Position numbers and translations under genes: made by a program
Notes under the pieces: model-generated
Seen by the model: the letters and a program-made list of their open reading frames with translations, nothing else
What the model was told of the DNA's origin: nothing
Database searches by the model: none
Shown here: positions 9,069-18,922 of the stretch, piece after piece
How positions within the stretch are numbered: position 1 is the stretch's first letter
Layout: each line of letters begins with the position of its first letter
From: an uncultured Planococcus sp.
Lineage (GTDB): Bacteria > Bacillota > Bacilli > Bacillales_A > Planococcaceae
NCBI GenBank assembly: GCA_947493585.1
Contig: CANLRI010000002.1
Span: 1-64,000 of the forward strand
DNA: 64,000 bases
Direction of reading: 5' to 3'

Positions 9069-9095
9069 TTAGCACTCAAGACTAGAGAGTGCTAA
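9069..9095 (+). promoter_or_regulatory. CIRCE operator (HrcA-binding site)
   Basis: A perfect CIRCE element: TTAGCACTC (9069-9077), nine-base spacer, GAGTGCTAA (9087-9095). HrcA binds it to repress groES-groEL until heat shock. The hrcA gene is not in the window. Confidence 0.97.
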
Positions 9096-9133
9096 ACGAC
9101 TAGAAGCTATTTAATTTGAGGAGGGTGTTTCAA

Positions 9134-11088
<1,955 letters not shown>

Positions 11089-11092
11089 AAAG

Positions 11093-11136
11093 AACTCCCG
11101 AACCTTGTTAATACAGGGTTTCGGGAGTTTTATTTT
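11093..11136 (+). terminator. Element-borne terminator after groEL
   Basis: AACTCCCGAA (from 11093) pairs with TTCGGGAGTT (ending at 11130), with extra pairing inside, followed by a T-rich stretch. It lies just inside the element, so it replaces the host terminator now displaced beyond attR. Confidence 0.8.
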
Positions 11137-11142
11137 TGTTTC

Positions 11143-11163
11143 GGGCAACAATTGGGCAATAAT
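11143..11163 (+). repeat. Paired direct repeats near attL (putative integrase arm sites)
   Basis: GGGCAACAAT (11143-11152) and GGGCAATAAT (11154-11163) are spaced by 11 bases start to start. A matching pair, GGGCAACAAT and CGGCAACAAT, lies near attR at 21230-21250 with the same spacing. Paired arm sites inside both ends are typical of tyrosine recombinases of the lambda-integrase type. Confidence 0.6.
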
Positions 11164-11181
11164 GAAATTAAAACCGCTCAT

Positions 11182-12351
11182 TTATTGCAGTTTTTCAGTC
11201 AAAGTGGAAAGGTGACTGCTGAACAATTGAGAAGATATTTCTTTGGTATTTCGGGTCATATGAGTGTAAATGTTCATTGTGGTATTAATATCTGAGTGGC
11301 CTACTCTTCTTTGAATCTCTCCAATAGGGACATTGGCTTCAATCAACAATGAAATATTGGTATGCCGGAAGCTATGAGGCGTTATGTGTTTCGTGGTGTC
11401 CATTTTTTTCATGAGTCGCTGCAAACGTGTAGCGATTTTTTTAATTGTCGGCGGGTAACCTTGCTCATCCGCAAAGATGAACCCTTGATCGTGATACACT
11501 CTTCTATTTTTCATTTTCGTTTCTTTTTGCGTTTTTAAGTGGACTTTAATTAGCTGGATTACGAAAGGATCTAATTCAAATTTACGGATAGAACCCTTTG
11601 TCTTTGGAGTCAGCATTTTATAGTCCTTCTTATTATTTGTGGGATTAAAATATGTTTTCGTTATGCTTACTTCGTTTGTATTGAAGTTGATGTCTGATTC
11701 TTTCAAGACCACCAATTCACCAATCCGCACACCCGAATAAGCCAGAGTGGAGAATATTTCGAGATCTCCTTTCAATCCTTCATTCTTTGCTAGGAGAAGA
11801 AACTCAGTCAATTCCTCCCGATCTAAAAACTTTTCAATCTCTTCCGCTTCTTCATTCACTTCGTCTTTTACCATGCGGGGCTTCTCAAAATGCTCAGTAG
11901 GATTGTATCTAATCAATTTCAGTTTATGGGCATGAGCAAAGATCATGCGGCCAGTAGTGTGTATGCTATCCAAGTAATTGGCACTTATAGAGCTACTTAG
12001 GTCGTCCATATACGACTGATACATGTTCATAGTGATGCTGCTAATAGGATGATGTTCCCATTCATCCAGGAGGCGTTTTGCGGCTATGGAGCGTGCTCTA
12101 ACACTGGAAACCTTTGCCCGCTTCTCGTAATGCGCTACCCATTGCTTGAAGAAGTCCCCGAAAGTCATAGTTGATTCTTTCAAATATGTGCCTTGTTTCA
12201 ATTCTTCTTCGATTCGCCGGGCTTCATTCTTAGCAGCGGTCTTTGTACGAAAACCGGATTTTCTAATTTTTGTATACTTACCGGAAACCGGATCTTTCCC
12301 CGCACTGATAACGTATTCCCAAGAGCCATTCTTTTCTCGAATATGCGCCAT
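11182..12351 (-). CDS. int: Tyrosine-type site-specific integrase
   Basis: A 389-residue phage-type integrase. The N-terminal ~60 residues match the AP2-like arm-binding domain (HIREKNGSWEYVISAGKDPVSGKYTKIRKSGF), followed by a SAM-like core-binding domain and the catalytic domain. Catalytic residues are visible: Arg in SGVRIGEL, His-x2-Arg in TPHSFRHTNIS, His in VGHSDINTTMNIYTH and the Tyr in the same motif. It should recombine the 18-bp groEL-end sequence. It reads toward attL, and the 301-residue gene lies upstream in the same direction, 21 bases away, so they are probably co-transcribed. Confidence 0.95.
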   Translation of the reverse strand: MAHIREKNGSWEYVISAGKDPVSGKYTKIRKSGFRTKTAAKNEARRIEEELKQGTYLKESTMTFGDFFKQWVAHYEKRAKVSSVRARSIAAKRLLDEWEHHPISSITMNMYQSYMDDLSSSISANYLDSIHTTGRMIFAHAHKLKLIRYNPTEHFEKPRMVKDEVNEEAEEIEKFLDREELTEFLLLAKNEGLKGDLEIFSTLAYSGVRIGELVVLKESDINFNTNEVSITKTYFNPTNNKKDYKMLTPKTKGSIRKFELDPFVIQLIKVHLKTQKETKMKNRRVYHDQGFIFADEQGYPPTIKKIATRLQRLMKKMDTTKHITPHSFRHTNISLLIEANVPIGEIQRRVGHSDINTTMNIYTHMTRNTKEISSQLFSSHLSTLTEKLQ

Positions 12352-12372
12352 GTTAATTCCTCCCCTAGAATT

Positions 12373-13278
12373 TTAGTCATTTTTCTCGTTCTTTTTTCTT
12401 TCTCGATACTGTTTTTGTCTATGGGCTAATGCACAACGGCTTTCTTTTTCAAATACTGGATCATAAGAACAAAATTTCTGATCGCTTCTCAAGCTTAAGA
12501 AGGGCGTGTTGCAGTGAAGGCATCTCTTTAATTCGCCACCTTCTGCTATGTTAGCTATCTGCCAGTAAATAATTTCTATTAATGTGTCATTAACGAAGTA
12601 GGACTGAAAATGTTTATCTTTAAAAGTTACTTTTCTACGAATAGGTTTCATATTCTTGTTCAAGACTGTTTCAACTAACTCGATTCCAAAGCGCATTGGT
12701 TCTAACTCTAACCAAGGATACCCATTCATACTAACTTCTCCAAGAGTTGCCAAAGGGTTTTGCCTATTGATTGGCGATTCTTTAACCTCGATTTCATGAC
12801 CCTTTATTAGTTTAACTATTGAAGATTCATCTTCTTCTTGAATGGAGGTCAACAATTCTAAAACTAAGCGTACTGTCTTTATGTGTTGCTGAATCCATTC
12901 AAGAGTTTCGGGGGCGAATTCATCAAGGTATTTAGATCTCTCCCACAAGAAATTATGTTTAAAGTGCTGACTTGCTTCTTCGTGTGCTTTTTCCATAGCA
13001 ATCTTAGTTGTACGAGGAAGTTTTTTGCTGCCTAATACACCATAGCGGGAAACGAACTTTAATATTTCGTTTTCCTTCTCAGGATTTAACTTTCCAAAGA
13101 TACTGGGCAATTGAGTTACTGACGCATGATAAAAATAACTAACAGGTTCACCGCTGGCTACTAATACCCTCCCATTCGTCTTATCTAAAGGGTGATCAAC
13201 AAACTCATATTTTGACATAACTGGAAGGCCGGATGCGAATCCGGCTTTTATAGATTCTTCAAACCCATCAAATTTCAT
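12373..13278 (-). CDS. Element protein of unknown function with C-terminal zinc-finger-like motif
   Basis: A 301-residue protein that I do not recognise by name. The first ~230 residues have no motif I can assign. The C-terminal ~50 residues contain CLHCNTPFLSLRSDQKFC, then SRCALAHRQKQYRERKK. This Cys-rich basic pattern resembles CGNR-type and related zinc fingers that bind nucleic acid. The RBS AAAGGAG lies 9 bases before ATG 13278. It is transcribed with the integrase, divergent from the replication genes. The position suggests a regulator or integration accessory, but that is only a guess. Confidence 0.7.
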   Translation of the reverse strand: MKFDGFEESIKAGFASGLPVMSKYEFVDHPLDKTNGRVLVASGEPVSYFYHASVTQLPSIFGKLNPEKENEILKFVSRYGVLGSKKLPRTTKIAMEKAHEEASQHFKHNFLWERSKYLDEFAPETLEWIQQHIKTVRLVLELLTSIQEEDESSIVKLIKGHEIEVKESPINRQNPLATLGEVSMNGYPWLELEPMRFGIELVETVLNKNMKPIRRKVTFKDKHFQSYFVNDTLIEIIYWQIANIAEGGELKRCLHCNTPFLSLRSDQKFCSYDPVFEKESRCALAHRQKQYRERKKNEKND

Positions 13279-13315
13279 TTAAGATACTCCTTTCTAAAAT
13301 AGTAACGGTTTTTAC

Positions 13316-13330
13316 TACGGTATTACCGTA
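13316..13330. promoter_or_regulatory. Palindromic operator candidate in the divergent control region
   Basis: TACGGT-ATT-ACCGTA is a perfect palindrome with 6-base arms. It abuts the -35 (TTGACC, 13331-13336) of the rightward promoter and lies upstream of the leftward gene at 13278. A site here could switch between the integrase side and the replication side. No repressor has been tied to it. Confidence 0.5.
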
Positions 13331-13359
13331 TTGACCTAGAACGGCAAAAAAGATAACAT
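13331..13359 (+). promoter_or_regulatory. Rightward promoter of the element's replication genes
   Basis: TTGACC (13331-13336), 17-base spacer, TAACAT (13354-13359), about 90 bases upstream of the first rightward gene. It is the only good sigma-A match I see in this gap. Confidence 0.5.
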
Positions 13360-13446
13360 TAGGTTTAAGAAAAGAAGTAGTAACCCTTTTTCAAATAATA
13401 ACATCGTTACTATCTTCTTACAATATATAGAGGGGAGGTTATCTTG

Positions 13447-13632
13447 ATGATTAAACGTAATCCCGAAGTAAGGAAAGCAAAGGGCAAGATTCCTGCATGG
13501 ATCATTGCAGAGAAGATGGGCATTCACGAAAAAACTTTATATGCATGGTTGCGTTTCGACTTGTCGGATGAAAGAAAAGAAGCTGTCTTAAATGCTATTC
13601 GTGAAGTTAAGGAAGAAAATAACGTCCAATAA
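13447..13632 (+). CDS. Small helix-turn-helix protein of the element
   Basis: A 61-residue protein with an HTH pattern (IPAWIIAEKMGIHEKTLYAWLRFDL), typical of small phage regulators. GGGGAGG lies 8 bases before ATG 13447; a TTG one codon upstream is a less likely start. It is the first gene of the rightward block and may be a regulator of the element's genes. Its target is unknown. Confidence 0.7.
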   Translation: MIKRNPEVRKAKGKIPAWIIAEKMGIHEKTLYAWLRFDLSDERKEAVLNAIREVKEENNVQ

Positions 13633-13649
13633 AAAAAGGAGGAAAACCA

Positions 13650-13982
13650 ATGATTAAAAAGCTATTCAAAACTCACCATCCGTTAGTTTCAAAGAAAGAA
13701 TTGCATATCCAAGAGCACCAAAGAGTATGGCGACAAAAAGGCGCACTGCTAAAAAATATGCGAAAGAGAGCGGGTATCAGCGTAGCGGACATGGCCTGGC
13801 TTTTAAAAGTAAGCCCCGGGCGCTTGTATCGCTTTGAGGCAGGTGAGCCTGTCCGGGATGCCAAGTTGCTTGAAGCCTCTTATGTGAACGTTATGCGCTA
13901 TGGGGAAATGAAGGTTTTGCTGCTTGAAATCATGAAATTGATGGAAGGAGTGGGGTTGAATGATTCACATCGAATTAAATGA
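13650..13982 (+). CDS. XRE-like helix-turn-helix protein
   Basis: A 110-residue protein with a Cro/CI-type HTH at about residues 32-68 (LKNMRKRAGISVADMAWLLKVSPGRLYRFEAG). The RBS AAAGGAGG is strong. Its 3' end overlaps the next gene by 23 bases. It is probably a regulator in the early block of the element, though the HTH could also serve a replication accessory role. Confidence 0.7.
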   Translation: MIKKLFKTHHPLVSKKELHIQEHQRVWRQKGALLKNMRKRAGISVADMAWLLKVSPGRLYRFEAGEPVRDAKLLEASYVNVMRYGEMKVLLLEIMKLMEGVGLNDSHRIK

Positions 13983-14259
13983 AGAAGAATTGAAGGATAT
14001 ATATATCAAGATGGTGGAGCAGCGGCTAACCGAATTGGAAGCGGAAACCTTCTTCCTGGACAGCAAGCAGCTTCAGAAGTTTACGGGGATGGGGTGGAAT
14101 AGCATTGTCACTCATTTACTAAGTGACCCGAACTTTCCACAGCTTAGAAACGGAAATCGCTGGCTTTTTCCGAGGCAAGAAGTGGAGAAATATCTTCAAA
14201 GATACTATGAAGCGGTTCGGGATAGTGGCGGAGATATTATCAAACATAAGAGGAAGTGA
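13960..14259 (+). CDS. Excisionase/DUF771-like DNA-binding protein
   Basis: A 99-residue protein that resembles the phage DUF771 family. The N-terminus is IELNEEELKDIYIKMVEQRL; a winged-helix excisionase-like region follows (FLDSKQLQKFTGMGWNSIVTHLLSDPNFPQLRNGNRWLFPR). Such proteins sit early in phage and satellite genomes and may act in excision or regulation. It overlaps the previous gene by 23 bases and ends 5 bases before the primase ATG. Confidence 0.65.
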   Translation: MIHIELNEEELKDIYIKMVEQRLTELEAETFFLDSKQLQKFTGMGWNSIVTHLLSDPNFPQLRNGNRWLFPRQEVEKYLQRYYEAVRDSGGDIIKHKRK

Positions 14260-14264
14260 AAACG

Positions 14265-15065
14265 ATGGATAACCGGAATTTCATACTAGCGAAAGCATAT
14301 GTAGAAAAGCTGGGGTGGTCTGTGTTTCCTATCGTTCCGAAGAGTAAAGCACCTCTGACTAAGAATGGCTTTAAAGATGCAACAAAGAATCTCGATCAAA
14401 TACAAGAATGGTGGACGAAAACCCCGAAAGCTGGGGTTGGTATCCCAACCGGAGAGATTAGCGGAATCATCGTATTAGATGTAGATCCGAGGAATGGCGG
14501 AGATATATCATTGGAACGCTTAATTACTGAATATGGCGAACTTCCCGACACAGTCCATTGTTTAACAGGGGGCGGGGGCGATCATTACTATTTTAAATAC
14601 GATGAACGCATTAAAAAAAGCAGATTGCCACAGTACCCAGGCATCGACTTTCAAAGCAATGGAAAGTACATTGTTGCCCCTGGGAGCATTCATCCGAATG
14701 GAAGAAGCTATGAATTTGAAGAGTCCAGCAAGCCCGTTTTAACGCCCATAGCAAAGCTTCCCGAATGGCTTATAACCTTAATAAGTATTAATGAGCGTAG
14801 TGGACGACAAACGCCACAAAGACACGAGAGCAGCTATTGGAGCGACTTGATGAAAGGGATCTCAGAAGGGGGACGCAACCAAGCTGCAACCTCTTTAGTC
14901 GGCCACTTACTGAGACGCTATGTTCACCCCGACATTGTTGTTGAATTGGTTCACCTTTGGAATAGCCGAAATACACCGCCATTAGATCCCAGCGAATTAG
15001 AAAGGGTCTTCGATTCCATTGGTAAATCTGAATTAGAACGCAGACAGAAAGGAGGGATACAATGA
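14265..15065 (+). CDS. Bifunctional DNA primase/polymerase (prim-pol)
   Basis: A 266-residue protein with an N-terminal prim-pol domain (AEP superfamily). Visible motifs are GWSVFPIVPKSKAPLT, the metal-binding DVDPRNGG (D-x-D, about residue 70), GGGGDHYYFKY and GIDFQSNGKYIVAPGSIHP. A short PriCT-like helical region (GGRNQAATSLVGHLLRRY) follows. It probably primes replication of the element. ATG 14265 follows GAGGAAG at 8 bases; a GTG at 14256 is an alternative. Its stop overlaps the next ATG (ATGA). Confidence 0.9.
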   Translation: MDNRNFILAKAYVEKLGWSVFPIVPKSKAPLTKNGFKDATKNLDQIQEWWTKTPKAGVGIPTGEISGIIVLDVDPRNGGDISLERLITEYGELPDTVHCLTGGGGDHYYFKYDERIKKSRLPQYPGIDFQSNGKYIVAPGSIHPNGRSYEFEESSKPVLTPIAKLPEWLITLISINERSGRQTPQRHESSYWSDLMKGISEGGRNQAATSLVGHLLRRYVHPDIVVELVHLWNSRNTPPLDPSELERVFDSIGKSELERRQKGGIQ

Positions 15066-16822
15066 CCGGGTATATGGAAAAGCTCAAAGAATTTGAAGAA
15101 AAAAAAGAACCTTCCCCACAATGGGAAAGGCCAATCAATTTTGATAGTAAGGCGTTGCCAGCCTTTAATACAGATGTATTTGCACCGTGGGTTAAGAAGT
15201 ATATAGACGGCGTAGCGGAGACGACACAAACCCCTGTGGACGCTTCCGCCATTGCAACTATATCTGTTCTTTCTACTATACTTTCAAAAAAATCGTATGT
15301 CAAAGTGTCGAGAGAATGGAAAGAACCGCTTAACACTTATGCGATTATGGGGCTTCCCCCAGGTAACAGGAAGTCGGGCGTGTTCAAATTACTAACCGAT
15401 CCGATAACACTTTTCGAGAAAGAAGAGAGGGAGCGTTTGCTTCCCCAAGTCAAACAGCAGCAGGCTATCTTGAAAGCAAAGAAAAGCCGCTTGGAGAGTC
15501 TTAATAGCCAGTACGGTAAAAAGGGCGATGAGAGCATTTTAAAGGATATTGAAGTCCTGGCTCGTGAGATTGAAGCGGAAGAGATTGTCACAATCCCCCG
15601 CCTGATTACGAATGATGTCACAGTGGAAAAGCTAGGTCTGCTCATGGCAGAACACAATGAAAAAATGTCTGTACTGTCAGCAGAAGGAGCGGGCGCATTA
15701 AATAGCATGGCTGGTCGCTATGACAAAGGGTCAGTAGATGCCAGCATGAACCTCTACCTAGAAGCGCACCCAGGCGACACAGTGACCATTGACCGCATGG
15801 GGCGAGAGTCCATTCATTTGGATGAACCTTCATTAACTATTGGTCTATTCATCCAACCGGAAACCGTGCGTAGTTTGCCCGCTTCATTTAACGAGAGAGG
15901 CCTTATGCAACGCTTTCTGTATGCCTTCCCTGAGTCGATGGTGGGTTATCGGTTGTCTACCCCTAAGTCGATAGATGAGAGCGTGAGAGCGGCGTATTTA
16001 AGCAATATGAAGCGATTGCTTGAGTACCAACCGGACACGGCATTGATGCTTAATCTTTCGAGAGAAGCGGTAGCCGCAGAGATTCAGAACCGGGAAGAAA
16101 TCGAAGTCATGCTACAAGACGATGGGGAGCTGGGAGGCATCCGGGAATGGGGATCTAAACTAGCCGGGCAGATTATCCGAATAACTGGCCTTCTCCATTT
16201 TGCAGATAACATCCAGCACTTCCCGAACATCCCGTCTGAGGTCAGCAAAGAAACATTTGAAGCGGCCAAGTCTTTGAGAAGTTACTTTATAGCTCATGCA
16301 AAAGAAGCTTATGGAGTGATGGAGTCAACAGATGATGAGAAAGAGCAGAAATACATTTTCAAAAAGCTTTCTGAAAGATTCAAGGGGGAAGCGGTTGTCC
16401 AGCATCAAGAGTTATGGCAATTACTTAAAAAGAAATATAAAAAAGTGGCGGTAATGGATAATGCCATATCACAACTAGAGGGACGAAATTTTATCCGAAT
16501 TGCTTATGAAGGAAGAAGGAAAGTCATTCAAATTAACCCTTCATTTCATAAAGCCACAAAAACACCCCCTAATACCCCTAATGATGGTCAAACCCAAGCG
16601 GGACAAGGGGTAGAACTAAGGGGGAGTAAAACCCTAGTAGACCCTAAAGCCCCTACTAGTACCCCTATTAGGGGCAAACTAGGGGAACTAGGGGAAGCTA
16701 GGGGCGAGAGTATCCCTAACGAAACACCAACGGAGAGTAGGGACGAACGGCGATTAGGGGAATTAGGGGTCAAATCTGAGGAAGTTATAAAAATTAATGA
16801 AGATGGAAGCGGATTGCTATGA
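15062..16822 (+). CDS. DUF3987 domain protein (helicase-like replication protein)
   Basis: A 586-residue protein. Residues ~30-440 match the DUF3987 family found beside primase-polymerases in phages and mobile elements, including the P-loop-like MGLPPGNRKSGVFKLL and FIQPETVRSLPASFNERGLMQRFLYAFPE. A winged-helix-like part follows (FKGEAVVQHQELWQLLKKKYKKVAVMDNAISQLEGRNFIRI). The last ~90 residues are low-complexity (LGELGEARGES, RRLGELGVKSEE), and the DNA there carries the iteron-like array at 16566-16769. The gene is coupled to the primase by an ATGA overlap, and an RBS GGAGGG is present. Confidence 0.85.
   Translation: MTGYMEKLKEFEEKKEPSPQWERPINFDSKALPAFNTDVFAPWVKKYIDGVAETTQTPVDASAIATISVLSTILSKKSYVKVSREWKEPLNTYAIMGLPPGNRKSGVFKLLTDPITLFEKEERERLLPQVKQQQAILKAKKSRLESLNSQYGKKGDESILKDIEVLAREIEAEEIVTIPRLITNDVTVEKLGLLMAEHNEKMSVLSAEGAGALNSMAGRYDKGSVDASMNLYLEAHPGDTVTIDRMGRESIHLDEPSLTIGLFIQPETVRSLPASFNERGLMQRFLYAFPESMVGYRLSTPKSIDESVRAAYLSNMKRLLEYQPDTALMLNLSREAVAAEIQNREEIEVMLQDDGELGGIREWGSKLAGQIIRITGLLHFADNIQHFPNIPSEVSKETFEAAKSLRSYFIAHAKEAYGVMESTDDEKEQKYIFKKLSERFKGEAVVQHQELWQLLKKKYKKVAVMDNAISQLEGRNFIRIAYEGRRKVIQINPSFHKATKTPPNTPNDGQTQAGQGVELRGSKTLVDPKAPTSTPIRGKLGELGEARGESIPNETPTESRDERRLGELGVKSEEVIKINEDGSGLL
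16566..16769. repeat. Iteron-like array in the 3' end of the DUF3987 gene (candidate replication origin)
   Basis: Ten exact copies of TAGGGG or its complement CCCCTA lie within about 204 bases. Plus-orientation copies begin near 16669, 16680, 16689, 16699, 16755 and 16764; complement copies near 16566, 16575, 16651 and 16662. Several one-base variants are also present. Some copies share a longer unit, CTAGGGGAA. An AT-rich stretch follows at 16785-16800. The encoded protein is low-complexity here, suggesting the DNA itself is under selection. Iterons at the end of replication genes are known in staphylococcal islands; origin function here is inferred. Confidence 0.6.
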
Positions 16823-17229
16823 TTGATCTCATTTCCAAAAGCAATAGCATGGGACATGAATTGGAAGAAGAAAGCGGCCACATCAAAATTGAGAACGCCG
16901 CTTCTCTCCCTGATGACTTAAAAGCCGAATTGATTCAGCATAAAGCGGAGTTAGTAGAATCCTTGAAAAGAGATAAACAAATCCGCTCAATCGGCGCACA
17001 AATCGGAATACCTGGGATGCTTTACGCTTGGACAGTCAGCCATTCCAGTGCTGCATATATGGAAGAAACGGCTACAGGATGGATTGCCTACCGTGAAAGC
17101 TATGTCCCTGGGAAGAGAAAGGCGAATAGCTGCAAGGTGATCTGTGAGGGGAACACGTTTGACTATGTGTTCACTCAATACGAAAAGTACATTGCGTATG
17201 TCAATAAAATGAGGAGGCAAAACGGATGA
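16819..17229 (+). CDS. Small element protein with TubC-like docking region
   Basis: A 136-residue protein. The first ~50 residues (GHELEEESGHIKIENAASLPDDLKAELIQHKAELVESLKRD) resemble the TubC N-terminal docking domain of megasynthases, a short beta-hairpin-helix interaction module. The rest is unassigned, with many Tyr and Trp residues. It starts with an ATGA overlap with the DUF3987 gene and ends with another into the next gene. It probably mediates a protein contact in the replication complex; this is inference. Confidence 0.6.
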   Translation: MIDLISKSNSMGHELEEESGHIKIENAASLPDDLKAELIQHKAELVESLKRDKQIRSIGAQIGIPGMLYAWTVSHSSAAYMEETATGWIAYRESYVPGKRKANSCKVICEGNTFDYVFTQYEKYIAYVNKMRRQNG

Positions 17230-17528
17230 CCATTGTAAAAGAAGATCCTATCAAAATTGCTTATACATGGGAATACGAAAAACTATCCGCAAGAAAGCGA
17301 GAAACCATTCAAAGGTGGATCAAGCAGAACGTTGAACCCCACCGAATCAAAACCTATAGAGGTGTTACTTCTCATGCAATTAAACATCTATTTGAAGAAT
17401 CAAAAGATGGGTTTTATATAACGAATCGCCAATTAAAAGTTGCCTTGGATGAAGCGGGATTCAAACCGGAAGATACATGGCCGGAAGCATGGGAATACAC
17501 TATTTCAATAAGAATATTTGATTATTGA
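17226..17528 (+). CDS. Hypothetical element protein, 100 residues
   Basis: I do not recognise this protein. It is a mainly helical 100-residue product with KLSARKRETIQRWIKQN and ITNRQLKVALDEAGFKPE, which looks like a small phage accessory protein. It starts with an ATGA overlap with the previous gene, so translation is coupled. Confidence 0.65.
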   Translation: MTIVKEDPIKIAYTWEYEKLSARKRETIQRWIKQNVEPHRIKTYRGVTSHAIKHLFEESKDGFYITNRQLKVALDEAGFKPEDTWPEAWEYTISIRIFDY

Positions 17529-17595
17529 CAACTGGACGAATGAACGCAGCGATGCAGCCATTAACTTTGTCCAATACATAAAGGAGGGTCTACAC

Positions 17596-17766
17596 ATGAC
17601 CGAGAAAGAACGATACGAAATGGGCAAACTAGAAGCCATGAAACGGCATCCTGAGCACTTCCCCGACTTTGCTAAAGAAGAGGAACAGAAGAAGTTTGAA
17701 AGCTTGCCCAAAGCCACCCAAGCCGCATTAACACGACAAAAACAACGAATGGAGAGATCACAATGA
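17596..17766 (+). CDS. Small charged element protein, 56 residues
   Basis: A short, highly charged helical protein of unknown function. The start ATG 17596 is set by AAGGAGGG at 17581-17588; the reading frame continues upstream without a ribosome site. It contains RHPEHFPDFAKEEEQKK. Its stop overlaps the ATG of the next gene (ATGA at 17763-17766). Confidence 0.6.
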   Translation: MTEKERYEMGKLEAMKRHPEHFPDFAKEEEQKKFESLPKATQAALTRQKQRMERSQ

Positions 17767-18323
17767 CGACACCAAAAGAACAGTACAATGCCAAGATTAA
17801 GGAAATCGACTTGAAAGTCAAAGCCCTGGAAGAAGCGAACCAAGCCGACATCCGTCGAATTCCTGAACTTGAAAAGGAATATCAGCAGAAGATTGATGCT
17901 ATCGAAATCGAACGAGCTGATGCTATTCATGCAGAAATTGACCGATTGAAGCGATCAGCAGAGATCCGAGGTACTCAAATAAAAATGTTAAAAGACAAGA
18001 ATCACCCGAGCCGTGTAGCTGCTAAGGATGAATACTTGTCTGCATTGATGGAAGAAAAAGAACGAATTATTGAAGCACATAGAACGCAGCATGAAAAAGT
18101 AATGGCCGCCCGTGAGGAATACATGCGCTTAGCAATTTCTACTTTGCCATTGTTCAACGAGTTTCACGACAACGCCCGAGAATATCATGCAGCGGAGAAA
18201 CCTGGCTTCCCTATGCTTTATCCATCAGGGATTGCAGGAGGGCCAGCGAACTATCAAGTTTTTGAAGGTGAGCTATTTAAGATGGCTGAAAAACTCAGCA
18301 AAGAAGCCGCAGAACAGGTTTAA
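17763..18323 (+). CDS. Coiled-coil element protein, 186 residues
   Basis: Residues ~5-120 form a long charged coiled coil (for example KIKEIDLKVKALEEANQ and EYLSALMEEKERIIEAH). The last ~60 residues, with NEFHDNAREYHAAEKPGF and a Gly/Pro-rich loop, look globular. The function is unknown. It is translationally coupled to the previous gene and followed by a hairpin at 18325. Confidence 0.65.
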   Translation: MTTPKEQYNAKIKEIDLKVKALEEANQADIRRIPELEKEYQQKIDAIEIERADAIHAEIDRLKRSAEIRGTQIKMLKDKNHPSRVAAKDEYLSALMEEKERIIEAHRTQHEKVMAAREEYMRLAISTLPLFNEFHDNAREYHAAEKPGFPMLYPSGIAGGPANYQVFEGELFKMAEKLSKEAAEQV

Positions 18324-18324
18324 T

Positions 18325-18363
18325 AGACGACTGGCACGGATGACCTTTCCGTGCTTTTCGTCT
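18325..18363 (+). terminator. Hairpin, probable terminator within the element
   Basis: GCACGGA (18334-18340) pairs with TCCGTGC (18348-18354), with an outer AGACGA/TCGTCT pairing. TTTT lies between the two stems. It separates the coiled-coil gene from the next block, and probably terminates only partly. Confidence 0.5.
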
Positions 18364-18430
18364 AATCTAGGTATGCTTGCAGAGGTCTTAGGCGTTGATA
18401 TAACAACATTTATAGCGAGGGGGTAGGGGT

Positions 18431-18643
18431 ATGGCAGACAAGCGAATTCAAAAGCCGCAACATATCCGGCAAATCATTGGCGAACAGATCAACGGATTAA
18501 GAAAAAGTGAGTTTCCTGATAAAAGCGAAATTGATAAAGCACGTGCTATAGGGTATCTGTCCAGCGTGGCTTTAACGGCCATGAAGGATGGCGAACTGGA
18601 AGAGCGGATCACAGCGATAGAGAAGAGTTTGAAAGGAGAATGA
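18431..18643 (+). CDS. Hypothetical element protein, 70 residues
   Basis: A small basic helical protein (ADKRIQKPQHIRQIIGEQINGLRKSEF) that I do not recognise. GAGGGGGTAGGGGT precedes ATG 18431. It is separated from the next gene by 6 bases. It may be a cargo or regulatory gene of the element. Confidence 0.55.
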   Translation: MADKRIQKPQHIRQIIGEQINGLRKSEFPDKSEIDKARAIGYLSSVALTAMKDGELEERITAIEKSLKGE

Positions 18644-18649
18644 TGGACA

Positions 18650-18922
18650 ATGAGTCAACTTTTAATTAGTCGATTGAACAAATTGGAGCAGATCCAAGAA
18701 GCGCAAAACCTCCCGGAAATTCACATCTTCAATAAATTGGATTGGAAACAATGCAAGCAGCAAGTCGAATCCTTAGAAAAAGGTGAATCGGTTCTCGTAA
18801 AGATTCACGACAAGGAAATTAAGATCCAGGAAAAAGACACTATTATTAATATCGTCAAGAAGCAGATTCAAAGCGATGAAATAAGCTTCTCCGATGAGAT
18901 TGTGGGAGGTATGGCCGAATGA
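18650..18922 (+). CDS. Hypothetical element protein, 90 residues
   Basis: A small charged protein of unknown function. It has an N-terminal helix (LLISRLNKLEQIQEAQNL) followed by a beta-like region (SVLVKIHDKEIKIQEKDTIINIVKKQ). Its start follows the previous stop by 6 bases and its end overlaps the next gene (ATGA). Confidence 0.55.
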   Translation: MSQLLISRLNKLEQIQEAQNLPEIHIFNKLDWKQCKQQVESLEKGESVLVKIHDKEIKIQEKDTIINIVKKQIQSDEISFSDEIVGGMAE

